A DNA stretch of 64,000 nucleotides, from contig NC_018708.1 of the NCBI RefSeq assembly GCF_000302535.1, positions 2,728,001 through 2,792,000 on the forward strand, given 5' to 3'. The first letter of the stretch is position 1. Every line of letters starts with the position of its first letter. Source of the stretch: Acidovorax sp. KKS102 (GTDB lineage Bacteria > Pseudomonadota > Gammaproteobacteria > Burkholderiales > Burkholderiaceae_C). The notes beneath the pieces are model-generated. The model had not been told where the DNA came from and made no database searches. It saw only the letters and a program-made list of their open reading frames with translations. Both the position numbers and the translations under genes were made by a program. Below, piece after piece: positions 1-9,073 of the stretch.

Positions 1-87
1 CAACGATGCCTCCACCACGGTGATCTGCATGGCCTGGGACAGGGGGATGTGTTGGTGCAGGTAGGTTTGCAGTTCTGAAGGAGTCAC
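1..87 (-). CDS. Thioesterase-like protein, N-terminal fragment (runs off the left edge)
   Basis: Reading leftward from a GTG at 87, 29 codons stay open to the window edge and begin VTPSELQTYLHQHIPLSQAM. The pattern PSEL..YLH.HIPLS.AM resembles the start of YiiD C-terminal-type hotdog thioesterases, which hydrolyse acyl-thioesters. No in-frame ATG lies just upstream, and the ribosome site (GGGAAA) is weak, so the GTG start is provisional. Only the extreme N-terminus is visible; the family call rests on that short stretch. Confidence 0.45.
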   Translation of the reverse strand, partial: MTPSELQTYLHQHIPLSQAMQITVVEASL

Positions 88-194
88 AGGATTTCCCACT
101 AAAAAGTGCCAAGCGCTGACCCTATCAAAACGCCGCACAGCGTCCAACGTGGTGCAGCGCAGCACTTGGCTACCACCGCCGCAACGGGTCGGTT

Positions 195-689
195 TCAAAA
201 GCCCGGGTCACGGTGAACGATGTGCGCGACCTCAGCCCTTCCGTGCACCAGCCAGTGCCGCAGGTGCGCCGCCAGAAATGCAGGCCGCACATCAATGCCC
301 TCCAGCTCGTCCGGCCCGAACCACGCGAACTCCAGCGCGCGCGAGCCTTCGACGCCCGCATAGGGCCCCGGGCGCGACAACAACAGGCTTCCGGGCAGCG
401 GCGTAGCGTGCAGATACAGCCCGATCTCGTGGTACGCGGTGCCTGCGTACGTGAAGAAGTTTTCCACCACACAGGCCAGCGCGCCGGGCTCCACGGGCTG
501 GCCCAGTTCTTCCTGCAGTTCACGGACCAGGGCTTGTGCCGCCGTCTCCCCCGCATCGATGCCACCGCCGGGCAACGCCCAGAAAGCGTCGCCCACCACC
601 CGGTGCAGCAGCACGCGGCCTTCGCTCTGGATCAGCGCCGCTGCGCGTTGGCGCACTCGAAACGGTCTGGGATGTGGCAAGGGGTTCAA
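195..689 (-). CDS. NUDIX hydrolase
   Basis: A 164-residue protein with a full Nudix box (GGGIDAGETAAQALVRELQE followed by ELG, about residues 41-63), matching G-x5-E-x7-REU-x-EE-x-GU. This family hydrolyses nucleoside diphosphates linked to another group, using divalent metal held by the box glutamates. The substrate cannot be read from sequence. The open frame begins at a TTG at 689 (AGGATC about 8 nt upstream). An in-frame TGA just before it excludes a longer protein, and a GTG at 656 is an alternative start. It points away from a palindromic element at 743-795. Confidence 0.8.
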   Translation of the reverse strand: MNPLPHPRPFRVRQRAAALIQSEGRVLLHRVVGDAFWALPGGGIDAGETAAQALVRELQEELGQPVEPGALACVVENFFTYAGTAYHEIGLYLHATPLPGSLLLSRPGPYAGVEGSRALEFAWFGPDELEGIDVRPAFLAAHLRHWLVHGRAEVAHIVHRDPGF

Positions 690-742
690 GACTCAGATCC
701 TGATTGATTCTTCACTTCCATCCTTTGCCCTCCGATATCAAG

Positions 743-795
743 CCAAAATGGCCTCTAGCGCTTACCTCAAAAGCGCAAACAGCTATTAATACAGT
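743..795. repeat. Short palindromic element, copy 1
   Basis: Intergenic member of the about 50-bp family described under findings: GGCCTCTAGCGCTT, a spacer, AAGCGC, then CAGCTATTAAT. The TAGCGCTT and AAGCGC blocks pair as a short hairpin. It lies between the NUDIX gene and the LysR gene; the rest of this gap shows nothing else. Confidence 0.7.
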
Positions 796-807
796 AGCAA
801 AAGCAAT

Positions 808-1710
808 TCACTGTCCATCCGCAGGCGGCAATAGCAACCCTTGCTGCGCCGCCACCGCTTCGCGCAAAAACGCCCAGGTAGCCTGCATGCGGGCCACATG
901 TTTGTTGTCGCCCGGCATGGACATCCAGAAGGTGCGCTGAAAGCGTGCCACCCCTGGCAATACGGGCACCAGCGACGGGTCTTGCGCCGCCACAAAGGCG
1001 GGCAGCACTGCCAGCCCCGCCCCCACGCGGGCGGCTTCGTACTGGGCGAGGATGCTGGTGCTGCGCAGCGCGAAGTGCGCGGGGCGGTGCAGCTCGTCCA
1101 GAATCTGCAGTTCCTTGCTGAACAGCAGATCGTCCACGTAGCTGATGAAGGTGTGGCCCCGCAGGTCGTCTGGCGTGTGGATGGGGGCATGGCGCTGCAG
1201 GTAGCTGCGCGCTCCATACAGTTGCAGCACGTAGTCGGTGAGCTTCACGACCACCACCGCACCGCGCGCCGGGCGTTCCAGCGAGATGACGATGTCCGCC
1301 TCGCGGCGCGACAGGTGTACCAAACGCGGCAGCGCCAGCAGGTCCACCACCAGGCCGGGGTGGTCCAGCGCAAACCGGGCCAGCTGGGGCGCCAGGATCA
1401 GGTTACCGAAGCCCTCGGTGGTACCGATGCGCACCAGGCCATGCAGGCCCTGGCGCACGCCGGGTGTGGCGTTTTCCACCGCCAGAAAGGCGGCCTCCAT
1501 GGCCTCGACCTGGGGCAGCAGCGCGCGCCCGGCCTCGGTCAGCCGGTGGCCGCCGGCCTCGCGTGCAAACAGGGCGGAGCCCACCTGCTTTTCGAGCGCC
1601 TGCAGGCGGCGCGCCACCGTGGTGTGGTCCACGGCCAGGCGGCGCGCGGCTCCCACCAGCGTGCCGGCGCGGGCCAGTTCCAGAAAGTAGCGCAGGTTGT
1701 CCCAGTCCAT
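808..1710 (-). CDS. LysR-family transcriptional regulator
   Basis: A 300-residue regulator starting MDWDNLRYFLELARAGTLVG. It has the LysR N-terminal winged helix-turn-helix (residues about 1-60; AARRLAVDHTTVARRLQALE) and a substrate-binding effector domain (about 90-295). I chose the ATG at 1710, where LysR homology begins; the frame stays open further upstream but that part is an overlap with the MarR gene. Its stop-to-start neighbour is the MarR gene (start of LysR only 4 bp from the MarR stop), so both may be co-transcribed leftward. The target is unknown; the divergent 3-hydroxybenzoate operon is a candidate. Confidence 0.9.
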   Translation of the reverse strand: MDWDNLRYFLELARAGTLVGAARRLAVDHTTVARRLQALEKQVGSALFAREAGGHRLTEAGRALLPQVEAMEAAFLAVENATPGVRQGLHGLVRIGTTEGFGNLILAPQLARFALDHPGLVVDLLALPRLVHLSRREADIVISLERPARGAVVVVKLTDYVLQLYGARSYLQRHAPIHTPDDLRGHTFISYVDDLLFSKELQILDELHRPAHFALRSTSILAQYEAARVGAGLAVLPAFVAAQDPSLVPVLPGVARFQRTFWMSMPGDNKHVARMQATWAFLREAVAAQQGLLLPPADGQ

Positions 1711-1714
1711 GGCG

Positions 1715-2197
1715 TCACCGGGCCCGCCGTGCAGCGCGTCCGTCCAGCGGCTCGCTGGGCGCACGGCTGAGCGCGTTGTTGCCCCGCACCAGCGTGCGCA
1801 GCATGTCCATGAACACCTTGCGCTGCTCGGGCGCCAGGGGTTCGAGCATGCGCTCCTGCGCGCGCAGCATGCCGGGCTCCACCTCTTCCAGCACACGCTG
1901 GCCTTCGGGCGTGAGGGTCAGCAGCCGCACGCGGCGGTCTTCGGGGTGGGCGTTGCGCTGCATCAGCCCGCGCGACTCCAGCCGGTCGATCACGCTGCCA
2001 ATGGTGGAGGTATCAAAACCAATGGTGCGCGCCAGCGTGCGCTGGTCGATGCCCGGCTCGCGCCCCACGGCGTACAGCGCGGCGTATTGCACGGGGGTGA
2101 TGCCCGTGGCCTGCGTCTCCTCCAGAAACACGGCCACCGCAATCTGCTGCAGGCGGCGGATATGGAAACCGGGAAGGTTGTCGATCTCTACGGACAT
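1715..2197 (-). CDS. MarR-family regulator, likely of the 3-hydroxybenzoate/gentisate operon
   Basis: A 160-residue winged-helix protein of the MarR family: recognition-helix region RTLARTIGFDTSTIGSVIDR followed by the wing signature HPEDRRVRLLTLTPEG. MarR proteins are usually dimeric repressors released by aromatic ligands. I start at the ATG at 2197 (MSVEIDNLPGF). An upstream ATG at 2254 would place the start inside the palindrome at 2243-2261, which fits an operator better. Transcribed divergently from the 3-hydroxybenzoate 6-hydroxylase gene, so control of that operon is inferred from position. Confidence 0.85.
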   Translation of the reverse strand: MSVEIDNLPGFHIRRLQQIAVAVFLEETQATGITPVQYAALYAVGREPGIDQRTLARTIGFDTSTIGSVIDRLESRGLMQRNAHPEDRRVRLLTLTPEGQRVLEEVEPGMLRAQERMLEPLAPEQRKVFMDMLRTLVRGNNALSRAPSEPLDGRAARRAR

Positions 2198-2242
2198 GAA
2201 TCTAGGGTTTCTACCGATCTTGATGCGGGTCATTTTAGGCCC

Positions 2243-2261
2243 TACACTAATCATCAGTGTA
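2243..2261. promoter_or_regulatory. Candidate MarR operator (perfect dyad)
   Basis: TACACT-N7-AGTGTA, a perfect inverted repeat in the 126-bp AT-rich gap between the MarR gene and the aromatic operon. Its size suits a MarR dimer. Binding is inferred from position only. Confidence 0.55.
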
Positions 2262-2323
2262 CTTTTGATATGTATACGGCTTATTGATCCACGTCAGTGG
2301 CACAACGGATGGAGACAGCGGCA

Positions 2324-3526
2324 ATGACAGTTTTGAACACTCCCACGGCGCCCGTCCTGGTCGCTGGCGGCGGCATCGGTGGCGTGGCAGCAGCGCTGGC
2401 CCTGGCACGCCAGGGCTATGCGGTCAAGGTGCTGGAGCAGGCTCCGCAGCTCGGCGAGATCGGCGCGGGCATCCAGCTGGGCCCCAACGCTTTTGCCGCG
2501 TTCGACGCCCTGGGCATTGGCGAGCTGGCGCGGGCCCGCGCGGTCTACACCGACGAAATGGTGATGCATGACGCGCTGGACGAACACCTGGTCGGCCGCA
2601 TCCCCACGGGCGAGGCTTTTCGCCAGCGCTTTGGCAACCCGTACGCCGTGATCCACCGCGCGGACATCCACACCTCGCTGCTGGAAGGGGCCAAAGCGCA
2701 CGGCAACATCGAGACACTGACCGGCACGCGCATCGAGCGCGTGGAGCAAACCGGTGACACCGTCACCGTGTACGACCAGCATGGCGTGGCGCACCGGGGC
2801 CAGGCCCTGATTGGTGCGGATGGCGTGAAGTCCGTCGTGCGCCAGCAATACGTCGGCGATGCCGCCCGCGTGTCGGGCCATGTGGTGTACCGCGCCGTGG
2901 TGGAAAAGAACGACTTCCCCGAAGACCTGCGCTGGAACGCCGCCAGCATCTGGGTCGGCCCCAACTACCACCTGGTGCACTACCCGCTGCGTGGCGGCGA
3001 GCAGTACAACGTGGTCGTGACCTTCCACAGCCGCGAGCAGGAGGAATGGGGCGTGCGCGAGGGCAGCCGCGAAGAGGTGCAGAGCTACTACCGCGACTGC
3101 TGCCCGCGCGCCCACCAGCTGATCGACATGCCCAAGAGCTGGAAACGCTGGGCCACCGCCGACCGCGAGCCCATCGGCCAGTGGACGTTTGGCCGTGCCA
3201 CCTTGCTGGGCGATGCCGCCCACCCCACCCTGCAGTACCTGGCCCAGGGCGCCTGCATGGCGCTGGAAGACGCGGTGACGCTGGGCGAGGCTCTCAAGCG
3301 CTGCCAACACGACTTCCCCCAGGCGCTGTCGCTGTACGAGCGCTCGCGCGTCGCCCGCACGGCACGCGTGGTGCTGTCGGCACGCGAAATGGGCCGCATC
3401 TTTCACGCCCAGGGCGTGGAGCGCCTGGTGCGCAACGACCTCTGGAAGGGCCGCAGCCCTGAGCGTTTTTACGACGCGATGGAGTGGCTGTATGGCTGGA
3501 AGGTCGACAACTGCCTGGCCGACTGA
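2324..3526 (+). CDS. nagX: 3-Hydroxybenzoate 6-monooxygenase
   Basis: Flavoprotein monooxygenase of 400 residues that would hydroxylate 3-hydroxybenzoate to gentisate with NAD(P)H and O2. Visible motifs: the FAD Rossmann fingerprint VAGGGIGG (residues 13-20), the DG motif GADGVKS (near 160) and the second FAD motif GDAAHP (near 300), followed by QGACMALEDA. The ATG at 2324 is preceded by GGAGAC at 7 nt; a GTG at 2297 lacks such a site. Salicylate 1-hydroxylase is a close family alternative, but the next three genes complete the gentisate route, which favours 3-hydroxybenzoate. First gene of the operon. Confidence 0.88.
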   Translation: MTVLNTPTAPVLVAGGGIGGVAAALALARQGYAVKVLEQAPQLGEIGAGIQLGPNAFAAFDALGIGELARARAVYTDEMVMHDALDEHLVGRIPTGEAFRQRFGNPYAVIHRADIHTSLLEGAKAHGNIETLTGTRIERVEQTGDTVTVYDQHGVAHRGQALIGADGVKSVVRQQYVGDAARVSGHVVYRAVVEKNDFPEDLRWNAASIWVGPNYHLVHYPLRGGEQYNVVVTFHSREQEEWGVREGSREEVQSYYRDCCPRAHQLIDMPKSWKRWATADREPIGQWTFGRATLLGDAAHPTLQYLAQGACMALEDAVTLGEALKRCQHDFPQALSLYERSRVARTARVVLSAREMGRIFHAQGVERLVRNDLWKGRSPERFYDAMEWLYGWKVDNCLAD

Positions 3527-3591
3527 GCCGGCCGGGCGCCTTGCCCCATCGATCTTCGCCCCTACCCCCACATTCAACCCAAGGAATTCCC

Positions 3592-4725
3592 ATGAGCGAG
3601 ATGGATCCCGTACCGTCCCCCGTTCGCCTGTCCGCCGTGGCGGCCCCTGGCCAGCCCGAGCCCACCCCCGCGCTGGAGCAGCTGTACCGTGGCTTTGAGC
3701 AGGAAATGCTGGTGCCGCTGTGGACGCAGATCGGCGACCTGATGCCCCCCCATCCGCAGAGCAAGGCCAGCGCCCACCTGTGGCGGTGGGACCGGCTGGT
3801 GCCGCTGGCCGATGAAGCCGGCCGCATCGTGCCCGTGGGGCGCGGGGGCGAGCGCCGGGCCATCGCCCTGGCCAACCCGTCCCTGGGCGGGCGGCCCTTT
3901 GCCACCCCCACGCTGTGGGCGGCCATCCAGTACCTGATGCCGGGCGAAGACGCGCCCGAACACCGCCACACACAGCACGCGTTCCGCTTCATCGTGGAGG
4001 GCGAAGGGGTGTGGACCGTGGTCAATGGCGACTCGGTGCGCATGTCGCGCGGCGACTTCCTGCCCCAGGGCGGGTGGAACTGGCACGCCCACCACAACGC
4101 GGCCGACAAGCCCATGGCCTGGATCGACGGGCTGGACATTCCGTTCGCCTACTACACCGAGTCCCAGTTCTTCGAGGTGGGGCGCGACGCCATCAGCCCG
4201 GCAGAGCGGATCACGCCCATGCTCTCACGCTCCGAACGACTGTGGGCGCATCCGGGCCTGCGCCCGGTGTCGCAACTGCAGGACCAGCCCGTCACCCCCA
4301 TGCTGGCCTACCGCTGGGTGGACACCGACAAGGCCCTCAACGAACAACTGGCGCTGGAAGCCGAGGGCCACCCCGCCACGCTGAGCCCCGGCCACGCCGC
4401 AGTGCGTTACACCAACCCCACCAATGGCCGCGACGTGCTGCCCACCATCCGCTGCGAGATGCACCGGGTGAGCAGCGGCGCCACCACCCGCACGCGCCGC
4501 GAGGTGGGCTCGTCGGTGTTCCAGGTGTTTGACGGCCAGGGCACCGTGAAGGTGGGAGACCACCAGTGGCAGGTGCGCCGTGGGGACATGTTTGTGGTGC
4601 CGTCCTGGCAGCCCTTCACCGCCCAGTGCGATGCCGGCCAGCCCTCGCTGGATCTGTTTCGCTTCAGCGACACACCGATTTTTGAGGCCGTGCATGCCTG
4701 GCGCGAACAAATCGAGCCTGCCTGA
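3592..4725 (+). CDS. nagI: Gentisate 1,2-dioxygenase
   Basis: A 377-residue bicupin, the usual length for gentisate dioxygenases, which cleave the gentisate ring with Fe(II) and O2 to maleylpyruvate. The first cupin carries the metal-binding histidines in PEHRHTQHAFRFIVEGEG (near residues 120-140) and WHAHHN; a second cupin-like fold follows in the C-terminal half (VFQVFDGQGTVKVG... RRGDMFVVPSW). ATG at 3592 has AAGGAA upstream; the open frame extends earlier only as overlap with the previous gene. 65 bp after the monooxygenase, same strand. Confidence 0.92.
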   Translation: MSEMDPVPSPVRLSAVAAPGQPEPTPALEQLYRGFEQEMLVPLWTQIGDLMPPHPQSKASAHLWRWDRLVPLADEAGRIVPVGRGGERRAIALANPSLGGRPFATPTLWAAIQYLMPGEDAPEHRHTQHAFRFIVEGEGVWTVVNGDSVRMSRGDFLPQGGWNWHAHHNAADKPMAWIDGLDIPFAYYTESQFFEVGRDAISPAERITPMLSRSERLWAHPGLRPVSQLQDQPVTPMLAYRWVDTDKALNEQLALEAEGHPATLSPGHAAVRYTNPTNGRDVLPTIRCEMHRVSSGATTRTRREVGSSVFQVFDGQGTVKVGDHQWQVRRGDMFVVPSWQPFTAQCDAGQPSLDLFRFSDTPIFEAVHAWREQIEPA

Positions 4726-4809
4726 CAACAACCCCGCCCCATTCATTCCTTGCAGCGTCTGCCCGCCCACGCGGGTGGGCCCTGCACTCCTCTTCGACCG
4801 GAAGCCCCG

Positions 4810-5517
4810 ATGACTGCTACCTCTTACCTCTGGACCCCACCGCCCGTTCAATCGTTGCCAGTGCGCGGCAGCGCGCAGCGCCTGCCCATCCACCGCCTGT
4901 TCTTTGTGGGCCGCAACTACCACGCGCATGCTGTCGAGATGGGTCGCCCCGTGGACAAAAGCGTGGAGCGCCCCTTCTACTTCACCAAGGCGCCCCAGAC
5001 GCTGACCGAATCAGGCGCCACCGTGGCCTACCCGCCCGAGACGCAGAACTACCACTTCGAGATGGAACTGGTCGTGGCGATTGGCAAGGCCGGGTTCCGC
5101 ATCCCGGCCGAGCAGGCGCATGAGTACATCTACGGCTACGCCTGCGGCCTGGACATGACCCGCCGCGACCTGCAACTGGTGGCGCGCGACAAGGGCCGCC
5201 CCTGGGATCTGGGCAAGGACGTGGAGCAATCCTCCGTGGCCAGCGAGGTGGTGCCCATGCCGGGCCAGGTGATCGAGTCCGGCGTGATCGAGCTGTCGGT
5301 CCACGGCGCGGTCAAGCAGCAGTCCAACCTGGACAAGCTGATCTGGAACATCCGCGAGATCATTGCCGACCTCTCCCTGTTCTACCACCTGCAGCCCGGC
5401 GACCTCATCTACACCGGCACGCCCGAAGGCGTGGGCGCCGTGGTGCCCGGCGACCACATCACCGGCCGCGTGGAGGGTGTGGGCGAAATCGCGCTGACCG
5501 TGGGCCAACCCGCATAA
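4810..5517 (+). CDS. nagK: Fumarylpyruvate hydrolase (FAH family)
   Basis: 235 residues of the fumarylacetoacetate hydrolase fold. It hydrolyses fumarylpyruvate to fumarate and pyruvate, the last step of the glutathione-dependent gentisate route. Family marks: FVGRNYHAHAVEMG near the start, FYFTKAP, the metal-binding HFEMELVVAIGK, and YTGTPEGVGAV near the C-terminus. The ATG at 4810 starts the family-like N-terminus; the longer frame from 4750 has no homologous feel. Followed after 15 bp by the isomerase gene. Confidence 0.92.
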   Translation: MTATSYLWTPPPVQSLPVRGSAQRLPIHRLFFVGRNYHAHAVEMGRPVDKSVERPFYFTKAPQTLTESGATVAYPPETQNYHFEMELVVAIGKAGFRIPAEQAHEYIYGYACGLDMTRRDLQLVARDKGRPWDLGKDVEQSSVASEVVPMPGQVIESGVIELSVHGAVKQQSNLDKLIWNIREIIADLSLFYHLQPGDLIYTGTPEGVGAVVPGDHITGRVEGVGEIALTVGQPA

Positions 5518-5532
5518 ACCGAGGACCGCCCC

Positions 5533-6171
5533 ATGAAGCTCTACAGCTTTTTCCGCAGCGGCACCTCGCACCGCCTGCGCATCGCGCTCCACCTCAAGGG
5601 CCTCACGCCCGACTACGTGCCGGTGGACCTGCGCGTGGACGAGCAGGCACAGGCACTGTTCAAGGCCATCAACCCGCAGGGCCTGGTGCCCGCGCTGGAG
5701 CTCGACAACGGCCAGGTGCTCATCCAGTCACCCGCCATCATCGAATGGCTGGAGGAGCGCTATCCCACGCCCGCGCTGCTGCCTGCCGACCCGCTGGCCC
5801 GCGCCCAGGTGCGCGCACTGGCTGCCATCGTGGGCTGCGATGTGCACCCCATCAACAACCGCCGCATCCTGCAAACGCTGCGCAAGCAGTTTGGCGCGGA
5901 CGAAGCCGCCATCAACGCCTGGTGCGCCACCTGGATCACCGCCGGGTTTGACGCCATCGAGGCCCTGCTGGCCCAAGACACCACGCGCGGCAGCTACTGC
6001 TTTGGCGGCGCGCCCAGCCTGGCCGATGTGTACCTGATTCCGCAGGTCGAAAGCGCCCGCCGGTTTGGCGTGGACATGGCCGCCTGGCCGCTCATCCGCG
6101 AAGTGGATACCGCCTGCGCCGAACTGCCCGCCTTTGCCCGCGCCGCCCCTGCGGCCCAGCCAGACGCCTGA
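5533..6171 (+). CDS. nagL: Maleylpyruvate isomerase (zeta-class GST)
   Basis: 212-residue zeta-class glutathione transferase. The N-terminal thioredoxin-like part has SGTSHRLRIALHLKGL (residues 10-25), equivalent to the SSxxxRVRI glutathione motif of maleyl(aceto)acetate isomerases, and then NPQGLVPAL and QSPAIIEWLEE. The C-terminal helical domain holds CDVHPINNRRIL. It would isomerise maleylpyruvate to fumarylpyruvate using glutathione. Genes 2-4 of the operon are tightly spaced, consistent with one transcript. Confidence 0.9.
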   Translation: MKLYSFFRSGTSHRLRIALHLKGLTPDYVPVDLRVDEQAQALFKAINPQGLVPALELDNGQVLIQSPAIIEWLEERYPTPALLPADPLARAQVRALAAIVGCDVHPINNRRILQTLRKQFGADEAAINAWCATWITAGFDAIEALLAQDTTRGSYCFGGAPSLADVYLIPQVESARRFGVDMAAWPLIREVDTACAELPAFARAAPAAQPDA

Positions 6172-6237
6172 CGCTGCCACACCACCGCAGCCACCACCGG
6201 CACACCCGCATTCATCACTACAACCCGGAGACAAACC

Positions 6238-7293
6238 ATGCCCGCCTTCCCGTCCGCCACTTCGGCGCCCCACCACCACGCCACCCTGGCCCCGCAGCGC
6301 GGCCTGCGCCGCCGTGCACTCACCACCGCAGCCCTGCTGCTGGGCGGCGCCAGCGCCACCTGCCTGGCGTGGGCCCAGGGCAGCGCGTCCGCCTTTCCCA
6401 GCAAGCCGGTCACCGTGGTCACGGCCTTCGCCGTCGGCAGCGGCCCCGACGCAGTGCTGCGCCTGGTGGCCAACAAACTGTCAGCGGCCTGGAAGCAGAG
6501 CGTGACGGTGGACAACCGCCCCGGCGGCGGCGGTTTCATCGCCATCGAGGCCGCGCGCCGTGGCGCGCCGGACGGCCACACCCTGCTGCAGCTGGACAGC
6601 GAACACCTGTCCGCCCTGCCCCACCTGTACAAGCAACGCAACTTCCAGACCTTGCAGGTTTTTGACCCGGTGGCGCCGCTGTTTCGCACGCCGTTCCTGG
6701 TCGCCGTGCCCACGCAGTCGCCCTGGAAGAACATGGGCGACCTGATTGCGGCCGCCAAGAAGGGCCAGGGCGCCGTGAGCTATGGCTCATGGGGCGTGGG
6801 CAGCCCAGGCCATCTGGGCGGTGAGTGGCTGGACCTGGTGGACGGCACACAAATGACCCATGTGCCGTTCCGCGAGGTCAGCCAACTGTTCACCTCGGTT
6901 GCCAATGGCGACCCGGCCTGGAGCCTGGCCAGCATTCCCTCCAGCCAGGGCATCTACAAGGCCGGCAAGATCCGCTACCTGGCGGTGGCCGGCCCCCGGC
7001 GCATTGCGCAGCTGCCCGATGTGCCCACGCTGGCCGAGGCCGGTGGCCCCGCGCAGGTGGATGTGAACTCGTTCGTGTCCCTGCTGGCCGTCAAAGGCGT
7101 GCCCGCACCGGTGCGCGCCCAGATCCACGCCGATGTGCTGAAAGTGCTGCAAGAGCCCGAAGTGCGCGAGAAATTCAACACCTTTGCGTTCGAGCCCCTG
7201 TCGTGGTCGGTCGAAGAAATCCAGCGCCAGGCCGGGGTCAAGTCCGAGCAGTACAAGCTGCTGATCCAGAAAGCCAATATCAGCCTGGAATGA
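6238..7293 (+). CDS. Bug-family (TctC) periplasmic solute-binding protein
   Basis: 351 residues with a twin-arginine-like or long Sec signal ([20 protein letters not shown], cut near AWAQG at about 45-47). The mature protein is a TctC/Bug binding protein: [38 protein letters not shown], and [14 protein letters not shown] are family-typical. These proteins capture carboxylates in the periplasm for tripartite tricarboxylate transporters or signalling. It ends the 3-hydroxybenzoate operon 66 bp after the isomerase, so an aromatic acid ligand is likely. No TctA/TctB membrane genes are nearby. Confidence 0.87.
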   Translation: MPAFPSATSAPHHHATLAPQRGLRRRALTTAALLLGGASATCLAWAQGSASAFPSKPVTVVTAFAVGSGPDAVLRLVANKLSAAWKQSVTVDNRPGGGGFIAIEAARRGAPDGHTLLQLDSEHLSALPHLYKQRNFQTLQVFDPVAPLFRTPFLVAVPTQSPWKNMGDLIAAAKKGQGAVSYGSWGVGSPGHLGGEWLDLVDGTQMTHVPFREVSQLFTSVANGDPAWSLASIPSSQGIYKAGKIRYLAVAGPRRIAQLPDVPTLAEAGGPAQVDVNSFVSLLAVKGVPAPVRAQIHADVLKVLQEPEVREKFNTFAFEPLSWSVEEIQRQAGVKSEQYKLLIQKANISLE

Positions 7294-7336
7294 CGGCCAG
7301 GGGCCTTGCGCCTGCACAACCTGCCGAATGACCCTC

Positions 7337-7389
7337 GCGCCCGCCTGGGGCCTTGCACCGTACATGCGGGCAAGGCCCCGGGCGGGCGC
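7337..7389. other. Very stable 20-bp hairpin without T-tract
   Basis: Arms 7337-7356 and 7370-7389 are complementary over 20 bp with one G:T pair and a 13-nt loop, almost all G:C. It follows the Bug gene stop by 44 bp. There is no run of T on either side, so it is not a classic intrinsic terminator; it may stabilise the operon mRNA 3' end or be an extragenic palindrome. Confidence 0.6.
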
Positions 7390-7424
7390 TGTGCCATGGG
7401 GGCCGCACAAGCAGGCTGACGATG

Positions 7425-7465
7425 TGCAAATATGCAAAAACAAAGTGCAATTTTCTCTATTGCAC
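7425..7465. promoter_or_regulatory. TGCAA-rich control region upstream of mmsA
   Basis: Two direct TGCAAA copies (7425-7430 and 7433-7438) precede a perfect dyad GTGCAAT-N7-ATTGCAC (7445-7465). The cluster sits 85-125 bp before mmsA in an AT-rich patch and looks like a regulator binding region. TTTGCAAA-type sites are known for short-chain acyl-CoA regulators of the PccR/ScfR group; that link is inference. Confidence 0.5.
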
Positions 7466-7549
7466 CAGCAATTTCGCACAGCTAACATGGAGCGGTTCGA
7501 GGCACCTTGCCGCACCCCTGCACGCATTTTTTCCAGGAGACACACACCC

Positions 7550-9073
7550 ATGAATGCACCCACTTCCACGGCCGTGCTGGCCCCCACCGTCAAGCTGTTG
7601 ATCGGCGGCCAGTTCGTCGAATCCAAGTCCACCGAGTGGCGTGACGTGGTGAACCCCGCCACGCAAGAAGTGCTGGCCCGCGTGCCGTTTGCCACGGCCG
7701 ATGAAATCAATGCCGCCGTGGCCTCGGCCAAGGAAGCGTTCAAGACCTGGAAGAAGACCCCCATCGGCACCCGCGCCCGCATCTTCCTCAAATACCAGCA
7801 GCTCATCCGCGAAAACATGGCTGAGCTGGCCGCCATCCTGACGGCCGAACAGGGCAAGACCCTGCCGGACGCTGAAGGCGACGTGTTCCGTGGCCTCGAA
7901 GTGGTCGAACACGCTGCCAGCATCGGCAACCTGCAACTGGGCGAGCTGGCCAACAACGTGGCCGGTGGCGTGGACACCTACACCCTGCTGCAGCCCCTGG
8001 GCGTGTGCGCAGGCATCACCCCCTTCAACTTCCCCGCCATGATCCCGCTGTGGATGTTCCCCATGGCGATTGCCACGGGCAACACCTTCGTGCTCAAGCC
8101 CTCCGAGCAAGACCCCATGGTGACCATGCGCCTGTGCGAGCTGGCGCTGCAAGCCGGCATCCCCGCTGGCGTGCTGAACGTGGTGCACGGCGGCGAAATG
8201 GCCGTGAACGCCATCTGCGACCACCAGGACATCAAGGCCATCAGCTTTGTCGGCTCCACCAAGGTGGGCACGCACGTGTACAACCGCGCCAGCCTGAACG
8301 GCAAGCGCGTGCAATGCATGATGGGTGCCAAGAACCACGCCATCGTGATGCCCGATGCGAACAAGGAACAAACCCTGAACGCCCTGGCCGGTGCCGCCTT
8401 CGGCGCCGCAGGCCAGCGCTGCATGGCGCTGTCGGTGGTGGTGCTGGTGGGCGAAGCGCAAAAGTGGATTCCCGAGCTGGTCGAGAAGGCCAAGACGCTC
8501 AAGGTGAGCGCTGGTGTGGAAAAGGGCACCGACGTGGGCCCGGTCGTGTCGTGCGCTGCACTGTCGCGTGTGGAAGGCCTGATCGAGCGCGGCATTGCCG
8601 ACGGCGCCACGCTGGAACTGGACGGCCGCAAGCCCCAGGTGGCCGGCTACGAAAAGGGCAACTTTGTGGGTCCCACGGTGTTCAGCGGCGTCAAACCCGG
8701 CATGGCCATCTACGACCAGGAAATCTTTGGCCCCGTGCTATGCCTGTCGGCCGCTGCCGACATTGACGAAGCCATCGAATTCATCAACAGCAACCCCAAC
8801 GGCAACGGCACCGCCATCTTCACCCAGTCGGGTGCGGCCGCCCGCAAGTTCCAGGAAGAGATCGACGTGGGCCAGGTCGGCATCAACGTGCCAATCCCTG
8901 TGCCAGTGCCGCTGTTCTCGTTCTCGGGCTCGCGCGCTTCCAAGCTGGGCGACCTGGGCCCCTACGGCAAGCAGGTCGTGCTGTTCTACACGCAGACCAA
9001 GACGGTGACGGCGCGCTGGTTTGACGACAGCACCATCTCGCATGGTGTGAACACGACGATCAGCTTGAAGTAA
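7550..9073 (+). CDS. mmsA: Methylmalonate-semialdehyde dehydrogenase (CoA-acylating)
   Basis: 507 residues, the normal MmsA length. It oxidises (methyl)malonate semialdehyde with NAD+ and CoA to propionyl- or acetyl-CoA in valine and myo-inositol breakdown. Seen: [35 protein letters not shown] and the catalytic cysteine at about 291 in [10 protein letters not shown], a signature of this subfamily. ATG at 7550 has AGGAGA about 10 nt before it; the upstream open frame is non-homologous. It leads a valine-catabolism group that also holds an acyl-CoA dehydrogenase and mmsB. Confidence 0.93.
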   Translation: MNAPTSTAVLAPTVKLLIGGQFVESKSTEWRDVVNPATQEVLARVPFATADEINAAVASAKEAFKTWKKTPIGTRARIFLKYQQLIRENMAELAAILTAEQGKTLPDAEGDVFRGLEVVEHAASIGNLQLGELANNVAGGVDTYTLLQPLGVCAGITPFNFPAMIPLWMFPMAIATGNTFVLKPSEQDPMVTMRLCELALQAGIPAGVLNVVHGGEMAVNAICDHQDIKAISFVGSTKVGTHVYNRASLNGKRVQCMMGAKNHAIVMPDANKEQTLNALAGAAFGAAGQRCMALSVVVLVGEAQKWIPELVEKAKTLKVSAGVEKGTDVGPVVSCAALSRVEGLIERGIADGATLELDGRKPQVAGYEKGNFVGPTVFSGVKPGMAIYDQEIFGPVLCLSAAADIDEAIEFINSNPNGNGTAIFTQSGAAARKFQEEIDVGQVGINVPIPVPVPLFSFSGSRASKLGDLGPYGKQVVLFYTQTKTVTARWFDDSTISHGVNTTISLK

